Of a DNA stretch of 64,000 bases, positions 28,394 through 39,555 are shown one piece after another. The DNA is from Rhizobiaceae bacterium (GTDB lineage Bacteria; Pseudomonadota; Alphaproteobacteria; Rhizobiales; Rhizobiaceae): the NCBI GenBank assembly GCA_023953835.1, contig JAMLJB010000001.1, positions 2,825,501 to 2,889,500 on the forward strand, given 5' to 3'. The translations under genes were made by a program, and so were the position numbers. Every line of letters starts with the position of its first letter. Position 1 is the stretch's first letter. Under the pieces are notes generated by a model, which saw only the letters and a list, made by a program, of their open reading frames with translations, searched no databases and had not been told where the DNA came from.

Positions 28394-29541
28394 TGCTCAG
28401 TCGTCTCGATAAAAGCCCTGTCGCAACCTGGTGGTGGACGGTTGATCGCTGGTTCCTCGCCGCCTTCCTGTCTCTCATGGGATTGGGCATCGTGCTGTCC
28501 TTTGCCGCAAGCCCGGCTGTGGCCGATCGCATCGGCCTCGACACGTTCCATTTCGCGACACGCCAGATCATGTTCATGATCCCGGCGCTCGGCGCGATGC
28601 TGGCGGTGTCTTTCCTTTCTGCGCGGCAGGTGCGTCGCATGGCGCTCATCATGCTCTGCCTGTTCCTGCTCATGATGGTGGCCGTGTTGTTCATCGGCGT
28701 GGAGGTGAAAGGCGCGCGCCGCTGGCTCTCGCTCGGCGGGCTTTCCATCCAGCCGTCCGAGTTCCTCAAGCCGGCCTTTGTCATCATGTGCGCATGGCTT
28801 TTCGCCGAGCAGGCGAAGCGCACGATTCCCGGAAATCTGCTCGCCATCGGGCTGCTCGGCATCGTGATTGGCCTGCTCGTCCTTCAGCCCGACCTTGGCC
28901 AGACCATGCTGACCCTGGGAACCTGGGGCGTGATGTTTTTTCTCGCCGGCATGTCCTGGTTCTGGATCGCGCTGTTCGGCGGCGTGGGCGTTTTCGGGGC
29001 GTTTGCCGCCTATACCGTCTTTCCCCATGTTGCGAGCCGCCTCGACCGCTTTCTTTCAGGTGAAGGCGACATGTATCAGGTCGACATGGGGCGCGACGCG
29101 GTGATCGCCGGTGGCTGGTTCGGCGTCGGTCCGGGCGAGGGCACCGTCAAGCGCATGATACCGGACAGCCATGCCGATTTCGTCTTTGCCGTCGCAGGCG
29201 AAGAGTTCGGGATCGTGCTCTGTTTCCTCATCATGCTGATCTTCGCATTCATTGTGCTGCGCGGAATGAAGATCGCGCTCAAGGAGCACGATGAATTTAC
29301 CCGGCTGGCGGTGGCCGGGCTGGTCACCGTGTTCGGATTTCAATCCATCATCAATATGGGCGTGAACCTCCAGTTGCTGCCCGCCAAGGGAATGACACTG
29401 CCTTTCATTTCCTACGGCGGTTCATCACTGATCGCGATTGCGATCTCGATGGGCATGGTGCTTGCGCTCACACGCCGCGGTCCGGAGAAACTGAAGAACC
29501 ATAGGCTCTCCATGCCGCGCAACCTTGTGCCGGCCGAATAA
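28390..29541 (+). CDS. ftsW: Peptidoglycan glycosyltransferase FtsW
   Basis: 383 residues of the SEDS family with about ten membrane helices. The conserved segments [28 protein letters not shown] and the C-terminal PFISYGGSS are intact. It polymerises septal glycan strands from lipid II with FtsI. A GGAGGGG ribosome site precedes the start, with ATG codons at 28390 and 28393 both possible. The TAATG overlap couples it to murG. Confidence 0.95.
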   Translation: MMLSRLDKSPVATWWWTVDRWFLAAFLSLMGLGIVLSFAASPAVADRIGLDTFHFATRQIMFMIPALGAMLAVSFLSARQVRRMALIMLCLFLLMMVAVLFIGVEVKGARRWLSLGGLSIQPSEFLKPAFVIMCAWLFAEQAKRTIPGNLLAIGLLGIVIGLLVLQPDLGQTMLTLGTWGVMFFLAGMSWFWIALFGGVGVFGAFAAYTVFPHVASRLDRFLSGEGDMYQVDMGRDAVIAGGWFGVGPGEGTVKRMIPDSHADFVFAVAGEEFGIVLCFLIMLIFAFIVLRGMKIALKEHDEFTRLAVAGLVTVFGFQSIINMGVNLQLLPAKGMTLPFISYGGSSLIAIAISMGMVLALTRRGPEKLKNHRLSMPRNLVPAE

Positions 29542-30668
29542 TGGGCCAGCGCACCGCCATCCTTGCGGCGGGCGGCACGGGCGGGCATCTCTTCCCGGCC
29601 GAGGCGCTGGCGCATGAGTTGAAGGCGCGCGGCTGGTCGGTGCATCTGGCCAGCGACGAACGCGCAAACCGGTTTGCCGGTTCGTTCCCCGCGGATGCGA
29701 TCCATCCCATTGCTTCCGCCACCTTCGGCTCGAAAAATCCGGTCGCGCTGGCAAAATCCTTCCTGACCATCTGGAAGGGCGTGCGGCAGGCGTCCGCCGT
29801 CATCAAGCAAATCGAGCCTTCCGTGGTCGTTGGGTTCGGCGGTTATCCGACCGTTCCGCCACTGTTTGCCGCGACGCGACGCGGTGTCCCGAGCCTTGTG
29901 CACGAGCAGAATGCGGTGATGGGGCGAGCAAACCGCATGCTTGCCTCGCGCGTCACGGCGATTGCGGGCGGCTTCCTCGATCCCGCCCGGACAGGCTTTG
30001 CCGGCAAGATCGTGGTGACGGGCAATCCTGTCAGGCCCGCCGTGCTGGCGCTTGCCGGTTCGCCCTATGTGTCGGCGCGTTCGGCCGATCCGTTCCGGCT
30101 GCTCGTTTTTGGCGGAAGCCAGGGCGCGCAGTTCTTTTCCCAAGCCGTTCCGGCTGCCCTTGCAAAGCTTCCGGCGAGCGAGCGCAAGAGGCTATTGGTG
30201 ACACAGCAGGCTCGACCGGAGGACGTTGAGGGCGTCGTCACAGCATATGCCGCGCTTGGCGTGCAGGCTGAAATTTCGCCCTTCTTTGGGGACATGGCCC
30301 AGCGCATCGCGGATGCCCAGCTTGTGATCGCGCGTTCCGGCGCATCGACCGTTTCCGAGATCGGGGTGATCGGTCGCCCGGCGCTGCTGGTGCCGTATCC
30401 CCACGCGCTTGATCACGATCAGGCCGCAAATGCCGCCGCGCTGGAAGCGGCGGGCGGCGCGGAGGTTCATCAACAATCGACGCTTTCGCCCGAGCGCCTC
30501 GCGGAACTGATCTTTGCCCTGATAACGGGTCCGAAGCGGCTTGCCACGATGGCCGCCGCCTCGCTCTCGGTTGGCAAGCCCAACGCCGCGCGGTTGCTCG
30601 CGGACCTTGCGGAGGCTATCTCCAGAGGCGAATCCGTCGAAATGTTCAAGAAGGAAGCCGATGCATGA
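29541..30668 (+). CDS. murG: UDP-GlcNAc:lipid I GlcNAc transferase MurG
   Basis: 375 residues, GT-B fold. The [14 protein letters not shown] loop near 11-24 is the lipid/acceptor and phosphate loop; the VVGFGGYP and [12 protein letters not shown] segments and the C-terminal [10 protein letters not shown] and [10 protein letters not shown] donor-site motifs are all present. It makes lipid II on the inner face of the membrane. Overlaps ftsW by one base and murC by four. Confidence 0.95.
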   Translation: MGQRTAILAAGGTGGHLFPAEALAHELKARGWSVHLASDERANRFAGSFPADAIHPIASATFGSKNPVALAKSFLTIWKGVRQASAVIKQIEPSVVVGFGGYPTVPPLFAATRRGVPSLVHEQNAVMGRANRMLASRVTAIAGGFLDPARTGFAGKIVVTGNPVRPAVLALAGSPYVSARSADPFRLLVFGGSQGAQFFSQAVPAALAKLPASERKRLLVTQQARPEDVEGVVTAYAALGVQAEISPFFGDMAQRIADAQLVIARSGASTVSEIGVIGRPALLVPYPHALDHDQAANAAALEAAGGAEVHQQSTLSPERLAELIFALITGPKRLATMAAASLSVGKPNAARLLADLAEAISRGESVEMFKKEADA

Positions 30669-32071
30669 AGATGCCGGAGACGATAGGGCTGGTGCATTTC
30701 ATCGGCATCGGCGGCATCGGAATGAGCGGCATCGCCGAGGTGCTGCACAATCTCGGATACCGGGTGCAGGGGTCCGATCAGGCGGACAGCGCGAATGTCC
30801 AGCGGCTTCGCGCCAAGGGCATTGAATGTTTCGTTGGGCATCGCGCCGAGAATCTCGGTGATGCCGAGGTGGTCGTCGTCTCGACGGCGATCAAGAAGTC
30901 CAATCCCGAGCTTGCCGCTGCACGCGAAAAGCTGCTGCCGATCGTCCGGCGCGCGGAAATGCTGGCCGAGCTGATGCGGTTCCGGCAGGCGGTCGCCATT
31001 GGCGGGACACATGGCAAAACCACCACTACCTCCATGGTCGCGACCTTGCTGGAAGCGGGCGGACTGGACCCGACGGTTATCAATGGCGGGATCATCAACG
31101 CCTACGGCACCAATGCGCGCATGGGTGAAGGCGAATGGATGGTGGTCGAGGCAGATGAAAGCGACGGCACCTTCCTCAAGCTGCCCGCCGATATCGCGGT
31201 CGTCACCAATATAGACCCCGAGCATCTCGACCATTACGGGACGTTCGACAAGGTTCGCGAGGCCTTCCGGCAGTTCGTGGAAAATGTGCCGTTCTACGGT
31301 TTCGGCGTGATGTGCACCGACCATCCCGAGGTTCAGGCGCTGGTGTCACGCATCGAGGACCGGCGCGTCATCACCTATGGCGAAAACGCGCAGGCCGACG
31401 TGCGTTTCACGAACCATCGCATGGAGGGCGCGACCTCGCATTTCGATGTGGTGATCCGCGACCGCAAGACTGGTCGGCATACAACCATCAAGGGTTTGTC
31501 ACTGCCGATGCCGGGCCATCACAATGTGTCCAACGCCACGGCGGCCATCGCGGTCGCGCACGAGCTTGGCCTGACCGACGAGGCGATCAAACGGGGCCTG
31601 TCCTCCTTCGGAGGCGTCAAGCGGCGCTTCACGCCCACGGGAAGCTGGAACGGCGTCCAGATATTCGACGATTACGGCCACCATCCCGTGGAGATCAAGG
31701 CGGTGCTCAAGGCGGCTCGCGATGCGACGCGCGGCCACATCATCGCCATTGCGCAGCCACATCGCTTCACCCGGCTGCGCGATCTGTTCGACGACTTCTC
31801 CGCCTGCTTCAACGATGCCGACACCGTGCTCGTCGCCCCGGTCTATGCGGCGGGGGAAGACCCCATCGAGGGCGTCAACTCACAGGCGCTCGTCTCACGC
31901 ATACGTTCGGGCGGTCACCGCGACGCCCGCTTCATCGAGGGGCCGGACGAAATTGCCCCTCTGGTGCGCGCCAACGCAAAGGACGGCGATTTCGTCGTCT
32001 TTCTGGGGGCGGGCAACATCACGAACTGGGCCTATGCGCTTCCAAAGGAGCTGGGAGGCTCGACCGCATGA
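30665..32071 (+). CDS. murC: UDP-MurNAc:L-alanine ligase MurC
   Basis: 468 residues. It begins with the [17 protein letters not shown] dinucleotide-type fold, followed by the ATP site GTHGKTTTT near 116-124, [11 protein letters not shown] and the C-terminal [12 protein letters not shown] near 338-349. First amino acid ligase of the pathway. Coupled at both ends: ATGA with murG and ATGA with murB. Confidence 0.96.
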   Translation: MKMPETIGLVHFIGIGGIGMSGIAEVLHNLGYRVQGSDQADSANVQRLRAKGIECFVGHRAENLGDAEVVVVSTAIKKSNPELAAAREKLLPIVRRAEMLAELMRFRQAVAIGGTHGKTTTTSMVATLLEAGGLDPTVINGGIINAYGTNARMGEGEWMVVEADESDGTFLKLPADIAVVTNIDPEHLDHYGTFDKVREAFRQFVENVPFYGFGVMCTDHPEVQALVSRIEDRRVITYGENAQADVRFTNHRMEGATSHFDVVIRDRKTGRHTTIKGLSLPMPGHHNVSNATAAIAVAHELGLTDEAIKRGLSSFGGVKRRFTPTGSWNGVQIFDDYGHHPVEIKAVLKAARDATRGHIIAIAQPHRFTRLRDLFDDFSACFNDADTVLVAPVYAAGEDPIEGVNSQALVSRIRSGGHRDARFIEGPDEIAPLVRANAKDGDFVVFLGAGNITNWAYALPKELGGSTA

Positions 32072-33033
32072 GCCGTGGGCAGGATCTACTCGCGCGCCTT
32101 GGTGACTTGCTATCCGGCATTCGGGGGCGCCTCACGCCCGATGCCGAGATGGACAAGATCACATGGTTTCGGGCGGGCGGCATGGCCGATCTTCTTTTCC
32201 AGCCTGCCGATGAGGATGATCTTGCCGCCTTCCTCAAAGCCGTGCCGGCCGACCTGCCGCTCACCGTCGTCGGCGTCGGCTCGAACCTGCTGGTGCGCGA
32301 AGGCGGTGTCAGGGGTGTGGTGATCCGGCTTTCGGCCAAGGGGTTCGGCGAGGCCGAGCGCCTGTCGGAAACGCGCATAAGGGCAGGGGCTGCCTGTCCC
32401 GACAAGCGCGTTGCCGCGCTCGCCCTTGAATCGGGCATTGGCGGTTTTCACTTCTACCACGGCATTCCCGGCGCCATCGGTGGCGCGTTGCGCATGAACG
32501 CAGGCGCCAACGGCGTCGAGACGCGCGAGCGCGTGGTGGAAGTGCGTGCGCTCGACCGGCAGGGAAACGTGCACATCCTCTCCAATGCGGAGATGGGCTA
32601 TTCCTATCGTCATTCCACGGCTCCCGCCGACCTGATTTTCGTGTCCGCCGTTTTTGAAGGCTATGTGGAAGACCCCGCTGTAATCCGATCGGCCATGGAT
32701 GCCGTGCAGCATCATCGTGAGACGGTGCAGCCGATCCGCGAAAAAACGGGCGGCTCCACCTTCAAGAACCCCGAAGAAACATCTGCGTGGAAGGAGATCG
32801 AGCGCGCCGGATGTCGCGGGCTGATGATCGGCGGCGCACAGATGTCGCCCATGCACTGCAATTTCATGATCAATACGGGCAGCGCCACAGGCTACGACCT
32901 CGAATATCTGGGCGAAACGGTGCGCGCGCGCGTGCTCGAACATTCCGGCATCCGCCTGCAATGGGAGATCAAGCGAATCGGTGAGTTCAAGCCGGGCCGC
33001 GAAGTGCACGAGTTTCTGGGCCGGCTGCTGTAA
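32068..33033 (+). CDS. murB: UDP-N-acetylenolpyruvoylglucosamine reductase MurB
   Basis: 321 residues from the ATG at 32068, which overlaps the murC stop. FAD-binding motifs [13 protein letters not shown] and [15 protein letters not shown] are visible. The YRHST loop and the [10 protein letters not shown] segment place it in the type II (short) MurB group with the catalytic Ser. It reduces the enolpyruvyl group to make UDP-MurNAc. It is the last gene before the only sizeable gap in the cluster. Confidence 0.95.
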   Translation: MSRGQDLLARLGDLLSGIRGRLTPDAEMDKITWFRAGGMADLLFQPADEDDLAAFLKAVPADLPLTVVGVGSNLLVREGGVRGVVIRLSAKGFGEAERLSETRIRAGAACPDKRVAALALESGIGGFHFYHGIPGAIGGALRMNAGANGVETRERVVEVRALDRQGNVHILSNAEMGYSYRHSTAPADLIFVSAVFEGYVEDPAVIRSAMDAVQHHRETVQPIREKTGGSTFKNPEETSAWKEIERAGCRGLMIGGAQMSPMHCNFMINTGSATGYDLEYLGETVRARVLEHSGIRLQWEIKRIGEFKPGREVHEFLGRLL

Positions 33034-33070
33034 GGGCGCTGTTGTGTCGAGGGCGCAACCCTAGGACAAA

Positions 33071-33213
33071 GATTCGCATTTGAATCGAAAAATATGAATC
33101 AATCCGAGTCATAGGTCTTGCACGCGAATCAAGTCTCTGATTCCTTGCCCTGAGTGTTTCCTGAATTGAGTCGTGAAAGCTTGGCCGGTGTGTTCGGCCC
33201 GGTTTCAGGACTC
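33071..33213. promoter_or_regulatory. Cluster of eight GANTC (CcrM) sites upstream of ddl-ftsQAZ
   Basis: GANTC occurs at 33071, 33082, 33096, 33106, 33126, 33139, 33168 and 33209, in the murB-ddl gap. About 0.5 sites would be expected by chance in 143 bases. CcrM methylates GANTC in alphaproteobacteria, and GcrA activates promoters carrying methylated sites, including ftsZ in Caulobacter. The region therefore probably holds a cell-cycle-controlled promoter for ddl-ftsQ-ftsA-ftsZ. The -35 and -10 elements could not be fixed. Confidence 0.6.
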
Positions 33214-33263
33214 GCGTCTCGAAGCGCATGAAAGTTAGCCCGATCAGAGGGGAAAGACCGGGT

Positions 33264-34190
33264 ATGGCGGCAAAGCACGTGGCAGTTCTCATGGGAGGGT
33301 TTTCGTCCGAACGCCCGGTCTCGCTGTCGTCGGGAAATGCCTGTGCGAACGCTCTTGAAGAGGTCGGCTATCGGGTCACCCGGGTCGATGTGGAACGGGA
33401 TGTCGCGACCGTGCTTTCCAGCCTCAAGCCCGATGTCGCTTTCAATGCGCTGCACGGTCCCTTTGGAGAGGACGGCACGATTCAGGGCATCCTCGAATAT
33501 CTGGACATTCCCTATACGCATTCGGGCGTGCTGGCGTCGGCGCTGGCCATGAACAAGGACCGGGCCAAGGTCGTCGCGCGGGCCGCTGGCATCCCGGTTG
33601 CCGAATCGAAGATCGTCGACAGGTTTGCGATCCGCAACGCTCATCCGATGAAGCCGCCCTATGTCGTGAAGCCGGTCAATGAAGGATCGAGCTTCGGCGT
33701 TGTCATCGTCAAGGAGGACCAGTCGCATCCGCCGCAGATCGTCTCCTCCCCGGAGTGGCGCTATGGCCAGCGCGTCATGGTCGAGCGCTACGTGCACGGA
33801 CGCGAGTTGACCTGCGCGGTGATGGGCGATGTCGCTCTCGGCGTGTGCGAGATCATTCCGACCGGCCACAGCTTCTACGACTATGACTCGAAATATGTGC
33901 CTGGCGGCTCAAAACACGAAGTGCCGGCTAAAATTTCATTAAATTTTTACCAAAAAGTCCAAACACTCGCCTTGGCGGCTCACCAAGCAATCGGATGCCG
34001 CGGGGTTTCGCGTTCCGACTTCCGTTATGATGATCGTTTCTCGGAGAATGGCGAATTGATCTGGCTGGAGGTGAACACCCAGCCTGGCATGACGCCGACC
34101 TCGCTCGTTCCGGAGATTGCGCTTGAAGCCGGGCACTCGTTCGGTGAGTTGCTGCGTTGGTTGGTGGAGGACGCGTCGTGTTCGCGTTGA
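33264..34190 (+). CDS. ddl: D-alanine--D-alanine ligase
   Basis: 308 residues from the ATG at 33264, giving [20 protein letters not shown], the usual beginning of rhizobial DdlB; an ATG at 33228 would add 12 residues. ATP-grasp enzyme: [15 protein letters not shown] near 70-84, [11 protein letters not shown] near 134-144 and the C-terminal [16 protein letters not shown] near 271-286 with metal-binding Glu and Asn. It makes the D-Ala-D-Ala used by MurF. It is the first gene after the GANTC-rich gap, so it probably heads an independently promoted ddl-ftsQAZ unit. Confidence 0.94.
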   Translation: MAAKHVAVLMGGFSSERPVSLSSGNACANALEEVGYRVTRVDVERDVATVLSSLKPDVAFNALHGPFGEDGTIQGILEYLDIPYTHSGVLASALAMNKDRAKVVARAAGIPVAESKIVDRFAIRNAHPMKPPYVVKPVNEGSSFGVVIVKEDQSHPPQIVSSPEWRYGQRVMVERYVHGRELTCAVMGDVALGVCEIIPTGHSFYDYDSKYVPGGSKHEVPAKISLNFYQKVQTLALAAHQAIGCRGVSRSDFRYDDRFSENGELIWLEVNTQPGMTPTSLVPEIALEAGHSFGELLRWLVEDASCSR

Positions 34191-35119
34191 GGCGGTTGAA
34201 ACGGCTTTTGGGCGGCCTCTGGAGGCCGGCTCCCGGCTCGCGCCTTGAGGCGGAGGCAGGGTTCGTTCTGCCGCGCCCGCTGCGCAAGCCGATCCGTTTT
34301 CTTGCACGCTATTGCCGTGGCGAAATACAGCCACCGCGCCACAGCAACGCCGTGATGACTGCACTCCTGTTCGCGGCTACCGGCGTCTACGGTTCCTATC
34401 TGGGCGGGTTGATGCCGGATGTTGCACAGGCGATTACCGCACGCACCGGCTTTGCCGTCGACGAAATCACCGTGACCGGCAATCGCGAGGTTTCCGAGAT
34501 CGACGTGCTCGACCGGCTCCAGTTGACGGGCTGGACCTCGCTTGTCGGGTTCGACGCCTCCGCGGCGCGGGAGCGCATCGCCAAGATGCCGTGGGTGGAA
34601 GACGCGTCGGTGCGAAAGATCTATCCCGACACGATCGAGGTGCGGCTGGATGAACGCAAGCCGTTCGCAGTCTGGCAGCACGACGGACGGCTCTCTGTGA
34701 TCGAGCAATCCGGCAAGATCATTGCCTCCTACAACAATGGCACCAGCAGGCCGCTTCCCCTGCTTCTCGGGCTGGGTGCGCCTGAGGTTGGAGCGGCATT
34801 CGTTTCGAAAATGCAGGATCATCCTGACATAGCGACCCGCGTGCGCGCATATATCCGGGTTGCCGACCGACGCTGGGACCTCAGCTTTGACAACGGCATC
34901 AAGGTCATGCTGCCCGAGACCGGTATTGAAACGGCGCTCGAAGCGCTGGGCAGGATGAACCGCGAACAGGATGTGTTCGAGCGTGACATCGTGTCGATCG
35001 ACATGCGGTTGGCGGATCGCGCCGTTTTTGCGCTGACGGACGAGGCTGTGGCCCGCCGCGACGCCGAGTTGAAAGAGCGCGCAGCCAACCGACGGAAGAA
35101 GCCGGAGGCACGGACATGA
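34178..35119 (+). CDS. ftsQ: Cell division protein FtsQ
   Basis: 313 residues from the GTG at 34178, chosen because a GGAGG ribosome site lies seven bases upstream inside ddl; it overlaps ddl by 13 bases. The basic cytoplasmic N-terminus is followed by one membrane helix near 55-78, a POTRA domain ([20 protein letters not shown], about 89-108) and the FtsQ beta domain with [20 protein letters not shown]. It links FtsL/FtsB to the divisome. It overlaps the ftsA start by four bases. Confidence 0.92.
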   Translation: MFALRRLKRLLGGLWRPAPGSRLEAEAGFVLPRPLRKPIRFLARYCRGEIQPPRHSNAVMTALLFAATGVYGSYLGGLMPDVAQAITARTGFAVDEITVTGNREVSEIDVLDRLQLTGWTSLVGFDASAARERIAKMPWVEDASVRKIYPDTIEVRLDERKPFAVWQHDGRLSVIEQSGKIIASYNNGTSRPLPLLLGLGAPEVGAAFVSKMQDHPDIATRVRAYIRVADRRWDLSFDNGIKVMLPETGIETALEALGRMNREQDVFERDIVSIDMRLADRAVFALTDEAVARRDAELKERAANRRKKPEART

Positions 35120-36423
35120 GTTGGCTGGCGGGGCAAAAGGACGGTGGGCAACGGTCCGGGATCGTCACGGTGCTCGATGTCGGCTCAAGCAAGGTTTGCT
35201 GCATCGTTGCGCGCTTGAAGCCGAGCGGCGACAGTCAGCTTCTACGCGCGCGCACCCACAAGGCGCATGTCATCGGGATCGGCCTTCAGAAATCGCAGGG
35301 AGTGAAATCGGGCGTCGTGATCGATCTCGACCGCGCCGAACGCTCGATCCGTCAATGCGTCGATGCAGCCGAGCGCATGGCGGGGCTGACGGTGGATTCG
35401 CTGATCGTCAACGTATCGTCGGGCCGTATTCGCAGCGAGACGTTCTCGGCCACGATCAATCTGCGCGGCGGCGAGGTCAACGAATACGATATCGACAAGG
35501 TGCTGGTAGCGGGCGCGAAGCAGGCCATGAAGGCCGAGCGCCAGGTCGTCCACTCGCTGCCGGTGGCGTTTTCGCTGGATCAGGAACGCGGCGTTCGCGA
35601 TCCGCGCGGCATGGTCGGTGAAACGCTCGGCGTGGACATGCATGTGCTGACCAGCGATGTCGCCCCGCACCGCAATCTGGAAGCAGCGATCAACCGTTCG
35701 CACCTCAGCGTCGAGCGGATGGTTGCGACGCCATATGCCAGTGGTCTGGCGGCTCTCGTCGATGACGAACTGGAGATGGGCGCGGCCTGCATCGACATGG
35801 GCGGGGGCACAACCACCGTTTCTGTGTTCTCTGAGGGTAAATTTGTTTTTGCCGACGCAATTCCTTTGGGCGGGAATCATGTAACGCTTGATCTGGCGCG
35901 GGGACTTTCCGTGCGCATCGAGGATGCGGAGCGTTTGAAGGTCATGCACAGCACTGCATTGCCTGTCGGCGGTGAGGATCACGAGGTCGTAAGCGTCAGC
36001 CCCATGAGCGGCGACGAGCACGAGCCCCAATTGCATGTGCCGCGTTCGGCCATCACGCGCATCGTGCGTGCGCGCGTCGACGAAACGCTGGAGATGTTGC
36101 GCGACCGGCTGGCCAAATCCGGCCACGGCGCGACGGTGGGCCGCCGGGTCGTGCTCACAGGCGGTGCAAGCCAGCTTGCCGGCCTGCCGGAGGCCGCCCG
36201 ACGTATTCTCGGAAGAAATGTGCGAATCGGTCGCCCGCTCGGCGTGGCCGGCTTGCCGGAAGCCGCAAAGGGCCCGGCATTTTCCACCGCGGTCGGTCTC
36301 CTGATCTATCCGCAGATGGCAACGTTCGAGAGTGAGAGCATCAACAGCAGTACGAGTCTGAAGTTGACCGGTACCGGGGGGAGATTCCACCGGATGAGTC
36401 AGTGGATACGGGAAAGCTTCTAG
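35116..36423 (+). CDS. ftsA: Cell division protein FtsA
   Basis: 435 residues, actin fold. The phosphate-1 motif VLDVGSSKVCCIVA near 16-29, the phosphate-2 motif ACIDMGGGTTTVSVF near 223-237 and the adenosine motif VVLTGGASQLAGL near 345-357 are present. The C-terminus ends in a short basic amphipathic stretch (MSQWIRESF) like the membrane-targeting helix of other FtsA proteins. It anchors FtsZ to the membrane. A 63-base spacer leads to ftsZ. Confidence 0.95.
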   Translation: MSWLAGQKDGGQRSGIVTVLDVGSSKVCCIVARLKPSGDSQLLRARTHKAHVIGIGLQKSQGVKSGVVIDLDRAERSIRQCVDAAERMAGLTVDSLIVNVSSGRIRSETFSATINLRGGEVNEYDIDKVLVAGAKQAMKAERQVVHSLPVAFSLDQERGVRDPRGMVGETLGVDMHVLTSDVAPHRNLEAAINRSHLSVERMVATPYASGLAALVDDELEMGAACIDMGGGTTTVSVFSEGKFVFADAIPLGGNHVTLDLARGLSVRIEDAERLKVMHSTALPVGGEDHEVVSVSPMSGDEHEPQLHVPRSAITRIVRARVDETLEMLRDRLAKSGHGATVGRRVVLTGGASQLAGLPEAARRILGRNVRIGRPLGVAGLPEAAKGPAFSTAVGLLIYPQMATFESESINSSTSLKLTGTGGRFHRMSQWIRESF

Positions 36424-36486
36424 TTTGGCAGGGGATAGCCCCATAGCGCCGCGCGGCGAGGCGGCATAAGGCAAAGGATAGACAAC

Positions 36487-38118
36487 ATGACGATCAATTT
36501 ACAAAAGCCGGATATCACTGAACTAAAGCCGAGGATCACGGTTTTCGGTGTTGGGGGCGGCGGCGGAAACGCGGTCAACAACATGATCTCCGCCGGGCTG
36601 CGCGGCGTTGAGTTTGTTGTCGCCAATACCGATGCGCAGGCGCTGACGATGTCCAAGGCGGATCGGCTGATCCAGCTTGGCGCCAACGTCACGGAGGGCC
36701 TGGGGGCGGGTTCTCAGCCTGAGGTTGGCCGCGCTGCCGCCGAGGAATGCATCGACGAGATCAATGACCACCTGTCCAACACGCATATGTGCTTCGTAAC
36801 CGCCGGCATGGGTGGTGGCACCGGCACCGGCGCTGCGCCCGTGGTTGCGCGCGCCGCCCGCGAGCGTGGCATCCTGACGGTCGGAGTGGTGACCAAGCCG
36901 TTCCATTTCGAGGGCCAGCGCCGCATGAAGACGGCTGACCTCGGCATCGAGGAATTGCAGAAGTCGGTCGACACACTGATCGTTATCCCGAACCAGAACC
37001 TCTTCCGCCTTGCCAACGACAAGACGACCTTCGCTGACGCCTTCGCCATGGCTGACCAGGTCCTCTATTCGGGTGTTGCCTGCATCACCGACCTGATGGT
37101 CAAGGAAGGTCTTATCAACCTCGACTTCGCCGATGTCCGCTCCGTGATGCGCGAGATGGGCAAGGCGATGATGGGAACCGGCGAGGCTTCGGGCGAGGGC
37201 CGCGCGATGGCTGCCGCCGAGGCCGCCATCTCCAACCCGCTGCTCGACGAAACCTCGATGAAGGGCGCCAAGGGCCTGCTGATCTCGATCACGGGCGGTC
37301 GCGACCTCACCTTGTTCGAGGTGGACGAAGCCGCTACCCGCATTCGCGAGGAAGTCGATCAGGAAGCCAATATCATTCTCGGCGCCACGTTCGACGAGGA
37401 TCTGGAAGGCGTCATCCGGGTTTCGGTGGTTGCCACGGGCATCGACAAGACGGCTGCGGAAATCGCCGCCACGCCCATCGCGATCCGCCAGCCAGTCAAG
37501 ACGCAGGCGCCGCGTCCGGCAGGTGAAGCGCCTGTCGCGGCCCCCAAGCCTGCGATGGCCGATCCGGTTGCTGAGGCAATGCAGACCGCCGAGCAGGGCA
37601 GGTTTGAAACCGCCCAGCGCCCGGCTGCTCCACAGGAAGATTTTCGGCCCCAGAGCAAGCTCTTCCAGCAACCGCAGCCCGTAGCTCCGGCACCGGTTCC
37701 GCAGTTGATGCGCGAGCCTGCGCAGGCCGTCCAGCAAGTGCCGCAACCCGTCCAGCAGACTCCGCGGATGCCGCGCGTCGAGGATTTTCCGCCTGTCGTG
37801 CGCGCCGAAGTGGAAGCCAAGACGCGCACCGCCGCCGCGCAGGAGAGTGGACCGATGGGTCTCCTCAAGCGTCTGACGAACGGCCTCACCCGCCATGCGG
37901 AAGAGCCCGCGCGTCCTGCAGTGTCCGAACAGCCTCGCGAACCGAAGCTGCGTCAGGTTGCGCCGGAAGCGCGCCGGATCAATCCGAACGATGCGCAGCT
38001 TTATGCTCCGCGCCGCGGCCAGCTCGACGATCACGGTCGGCTTACCCCGCAGACGCGCGCTGCGCATGAGGAAGATCAGTTGGAGATTCCGGCGTTCCTT
38101 CGCCGGCAAGCGAACTAG
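36487..38118 (+). CDS. ftsZ: Cell division GTPase FtsZ (long form)
   Basis: 543 residues. The tubulin-type GTPase has the signature GMGGGTGTG at 108-115 and the N-terminal [13 protein letters not shown]. The polymerising domain ends near 320. It is followed by a linker of about 200 residues rich in Pro, Gln and Ala and then the conserved C-terminal peptide [12 protein letters not shown] that binds FtsA. E. coli FtsZ has 383 residues; long linkers are typical of Rhizobiales. It forms the Z ring. Last gene of the cluster, before a strong terminator. Confidence 0.97.
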   Translation: MTINLQKPDITELKPRITVFGVGGGGGNAVNNMISAGLRGVEFVVANTDAQALTMSKADRLIQLGANVTEGLGAGSQPEVGRAAAEECIDEINDHLSNTHMCFVTAGMGGGTGTGAAPVVARAARERGILTVGVVTKPFHFEGQRRMKTADLGIEELQKSVDTLIVIPNQNLFRLANDKTTFADAFAMADQVLYSGVACITDLMVKEGLINLDFADVRSVMREMGKAMMGTGEASGEGRAMAAAEAAISNPLLDETSMKGAKGLLISITGGRDLTLFEVDEAATRIREEVDQEANIILGATFDEDLEGVIRVSVVATGIDKTAAEIAATPIAIRQPVKTQAPRPAGEAPVAAPKPAMADPVAEAMQTAEQGRFETAQRPAAPQEDFRPQSKLFQQPQPVAPAPVPQLMREPAQAVQQVPQPVQQTPRMPRVEDFPPVVRAEVEAKTRTAAAQESGPMGLLKRLTNGLTRHAEEPARPAVSEQPREPKLRQVAPEARRINPNDAQLYAPRRGQLDDHGRLTPQTRAAHEEDQLEIPAFLRRQAN

Positions 38119-38157
38119 CTTTAGCCAAACTGATTAATCGTCGCTAACGAAGTTGAA

Positions 38158-38190
38158 ACACGGGCGTCATCGGCGCCCGTGTTGCTTTTT
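38158..38190 (+). terminator. Rho-independent terminator after ftsZ
   Basis: A perfect 9-bp stem (ACACGGGCG and CGCCCGTGT) with a seven-base loop is followed by TGCTTTTT. It separates the division cluster from lpxC. The rest of the gap up to lpxC contains two GANTC sites (38257 and 38271). Confidence 0.85.
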
Positions 38191-38409
38191 GGAAACCTTT
38201 TGTTTTTCAATTGCTTATAAGATCGCAGTCGACATGTTGAGAGTAACAGAGGGTAAGAATCCGTGATTTGGAGTCTTTCTCTCTGGCCATTATCTTCGCG
38301 GCGAATTCAAAGGGCTTTCCGGAGAGGAGGGGACGCTCTTCGGAAAGGTTCATGAAGAAGGCCGGATGCAGGATGTTGTTTGCATCGGCGACAGAGTACG
38401 GGGATCGAA

Positions 38410-39348
38410 TTGCACGATTTTCAAACGACGCTGAAAGCGCGGGTTTCTCTTTCCGGCACAGGCGTTCACAGCGGTCAACCGGTCAGCATACACTTCATTC
38501 CGGCCGATCCCGACACGGGTATCATTTTCAATCTCGCCGAGAACGATGGAAGCACGCGTGAAGTCCGTGCGCTCGTATCCGCAGTCGGCGCGACCGACCT
38601 GTGCACGGCTCTGGGCGATCGCAACGGCGCGTATGCCGCAACCGTCGAACATCTCATGGCCGCGCTTTCGGGTCTCGGCATAGATAATCTGATTGTCGAA
38701 CTGAATGGCAAGGAAGTTCCGATTCTCGACGGCAGTGCCTCGATGTTTGTCGATGCATTCGATCAGGTTGGACTGGAGCTTCAGCCGATCAAGCGCCGCT
38801 ATATTCGCGTGCTGAAGCCGGTGCGCATCGAAAACGGCGCGTCTTGGGCGGAGTTCCGGCCTTATGCCGGCACACGCTTCGAGGTTGAGATCGATTTCGA
38901 GAATCCCGCCATCGGCCGGCAGGCCTATGCCGCCGACATGGATGCGGACACGTTCCGTCGCGACATCGCGCGGGCGCGCACCTTCGGCTTCATGAAGGAC
39001 GTGGAACGGCTCTGGGCGGCCGGTTTTGCGCTTGGCGCTTCGCTCGACAATTCGGTGGTGATCGGCGAGGACAGCAAGATCATCAATGCCGAGGGGCTGC
39101 GCTATCCCAATGAGTTCGTGCGGCACAAAACGCTGGACGCCATGGGCGACCTGGCGTTGGCGGGCGCGCGGTTCCTTGGCTGCTTCCGCTCCTATCGCGG
39201 GGGCCATCGACTCAATGCGATGGCGTTGCAGCGGCTTCTGTCGGATCGCACCGCTTTTGAGTTTGTCGAGGCGGGTCGCCGTGAGCGTGGCCGCAGGGTC
39301 GATCTCGTGGCGGTGAACGCGCCGGTCTATGCGCCCTGGGTGCTCTGA
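38410..39348 (+). CDS. lpxC: UDP-3-O-acyl-N-acetylglucosamine deacetylase LpxC
   Basis: 312 residues if it starts at the TTG at 38410, which places GTGVHSGQ at the family position and has GGGG upstream; another in-frame TTG at 38380 would add ten residues. No ATG fits. Zinc ligands are visible: His in VEHLMAALSG near 81-90, and His and Asp in HKTLDAMGDL near 239-248; the C-terminal HRLNAMALQ His is also present. It is the committed step of lipid A synthesis. It is a single transcription unit behind the ftsZ terminator. Confidence 0.93.
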   Translation: MHDFQTTLKARVSLSGTGVHSGQPVSIHFIPADPDTGIIFNLAENDGSTREVRALVSAVGATDLCTALGDRNGAYAATVEHLMAALSGLGIDNLIVELNGKEVPILDGSASMFVDAFDQVGLELQPIKRRYIRVLKPVRIENGASWAEFRPYAGTRFEVEIDFENPAIGRQAYAADMDADTFRRDIARARTFGFMKDVERLWAAGFALGASLDNSVVIGEDSKIINAEGLRYPNEFVRHKTLDAMGDLALAGARFLGCFRSYRGGHRLNAMALQRLLSDRTAFEFVEAGRRERGRRVDLVAVNAPVYAPWVL

Positions 39349-39490
39349 TTCCTCAATGATCGTTAACGGTTTCGCGCTATTCCCGCCGCGAGGCCGTGCT
39401 TTTATCAGTTTGCGGCCTTGAAACGGTGCATTGCCACAAAAATGTGCGATTGCCGGACCAAGGCGTTGCCGCAAGGGGGCGTCCGTGGTT

Positions 39491-39504
39491 AGGGTCAAGA
39501 CCCT
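39491..39504. promoter_or_regulatory. Short palindrome upstream of bamD
   Basis: AGGGTC-AA-GACCCT is a perfect 6-bp inverted repeat with a two-base centre, 52 bases before the bamD start. It is too tight for a stable RNA hairpin and may be a protein-binding site. No regulator is recognised. Confidence 0.25.
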
Positions 39505-39555
39505 GATGACCGCGCGGTTTGATATTCCAAACGCCCGATAAGCGGATTGTTGAAT

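Noticed and set aside
31312..32067. Upstream extension of the murB frame inside murC
   Set aside because: The similarity to MurB begins only at the ATG at 32068; the extension is an out-of-frame reading of murC.
36523..38109. 528-codon open frame opposite ftsZ
   Set aside because: Its composition follows from the ftsZ codons read backwards; ftsZ itself has all its motifs.
38132..38147. CtrA-like site TTAATCGTCGCTAACG after ftsZ
   Set aside because: The second half is TAAC instead of TTAA and it lies just before the terminator, not at a promoter.
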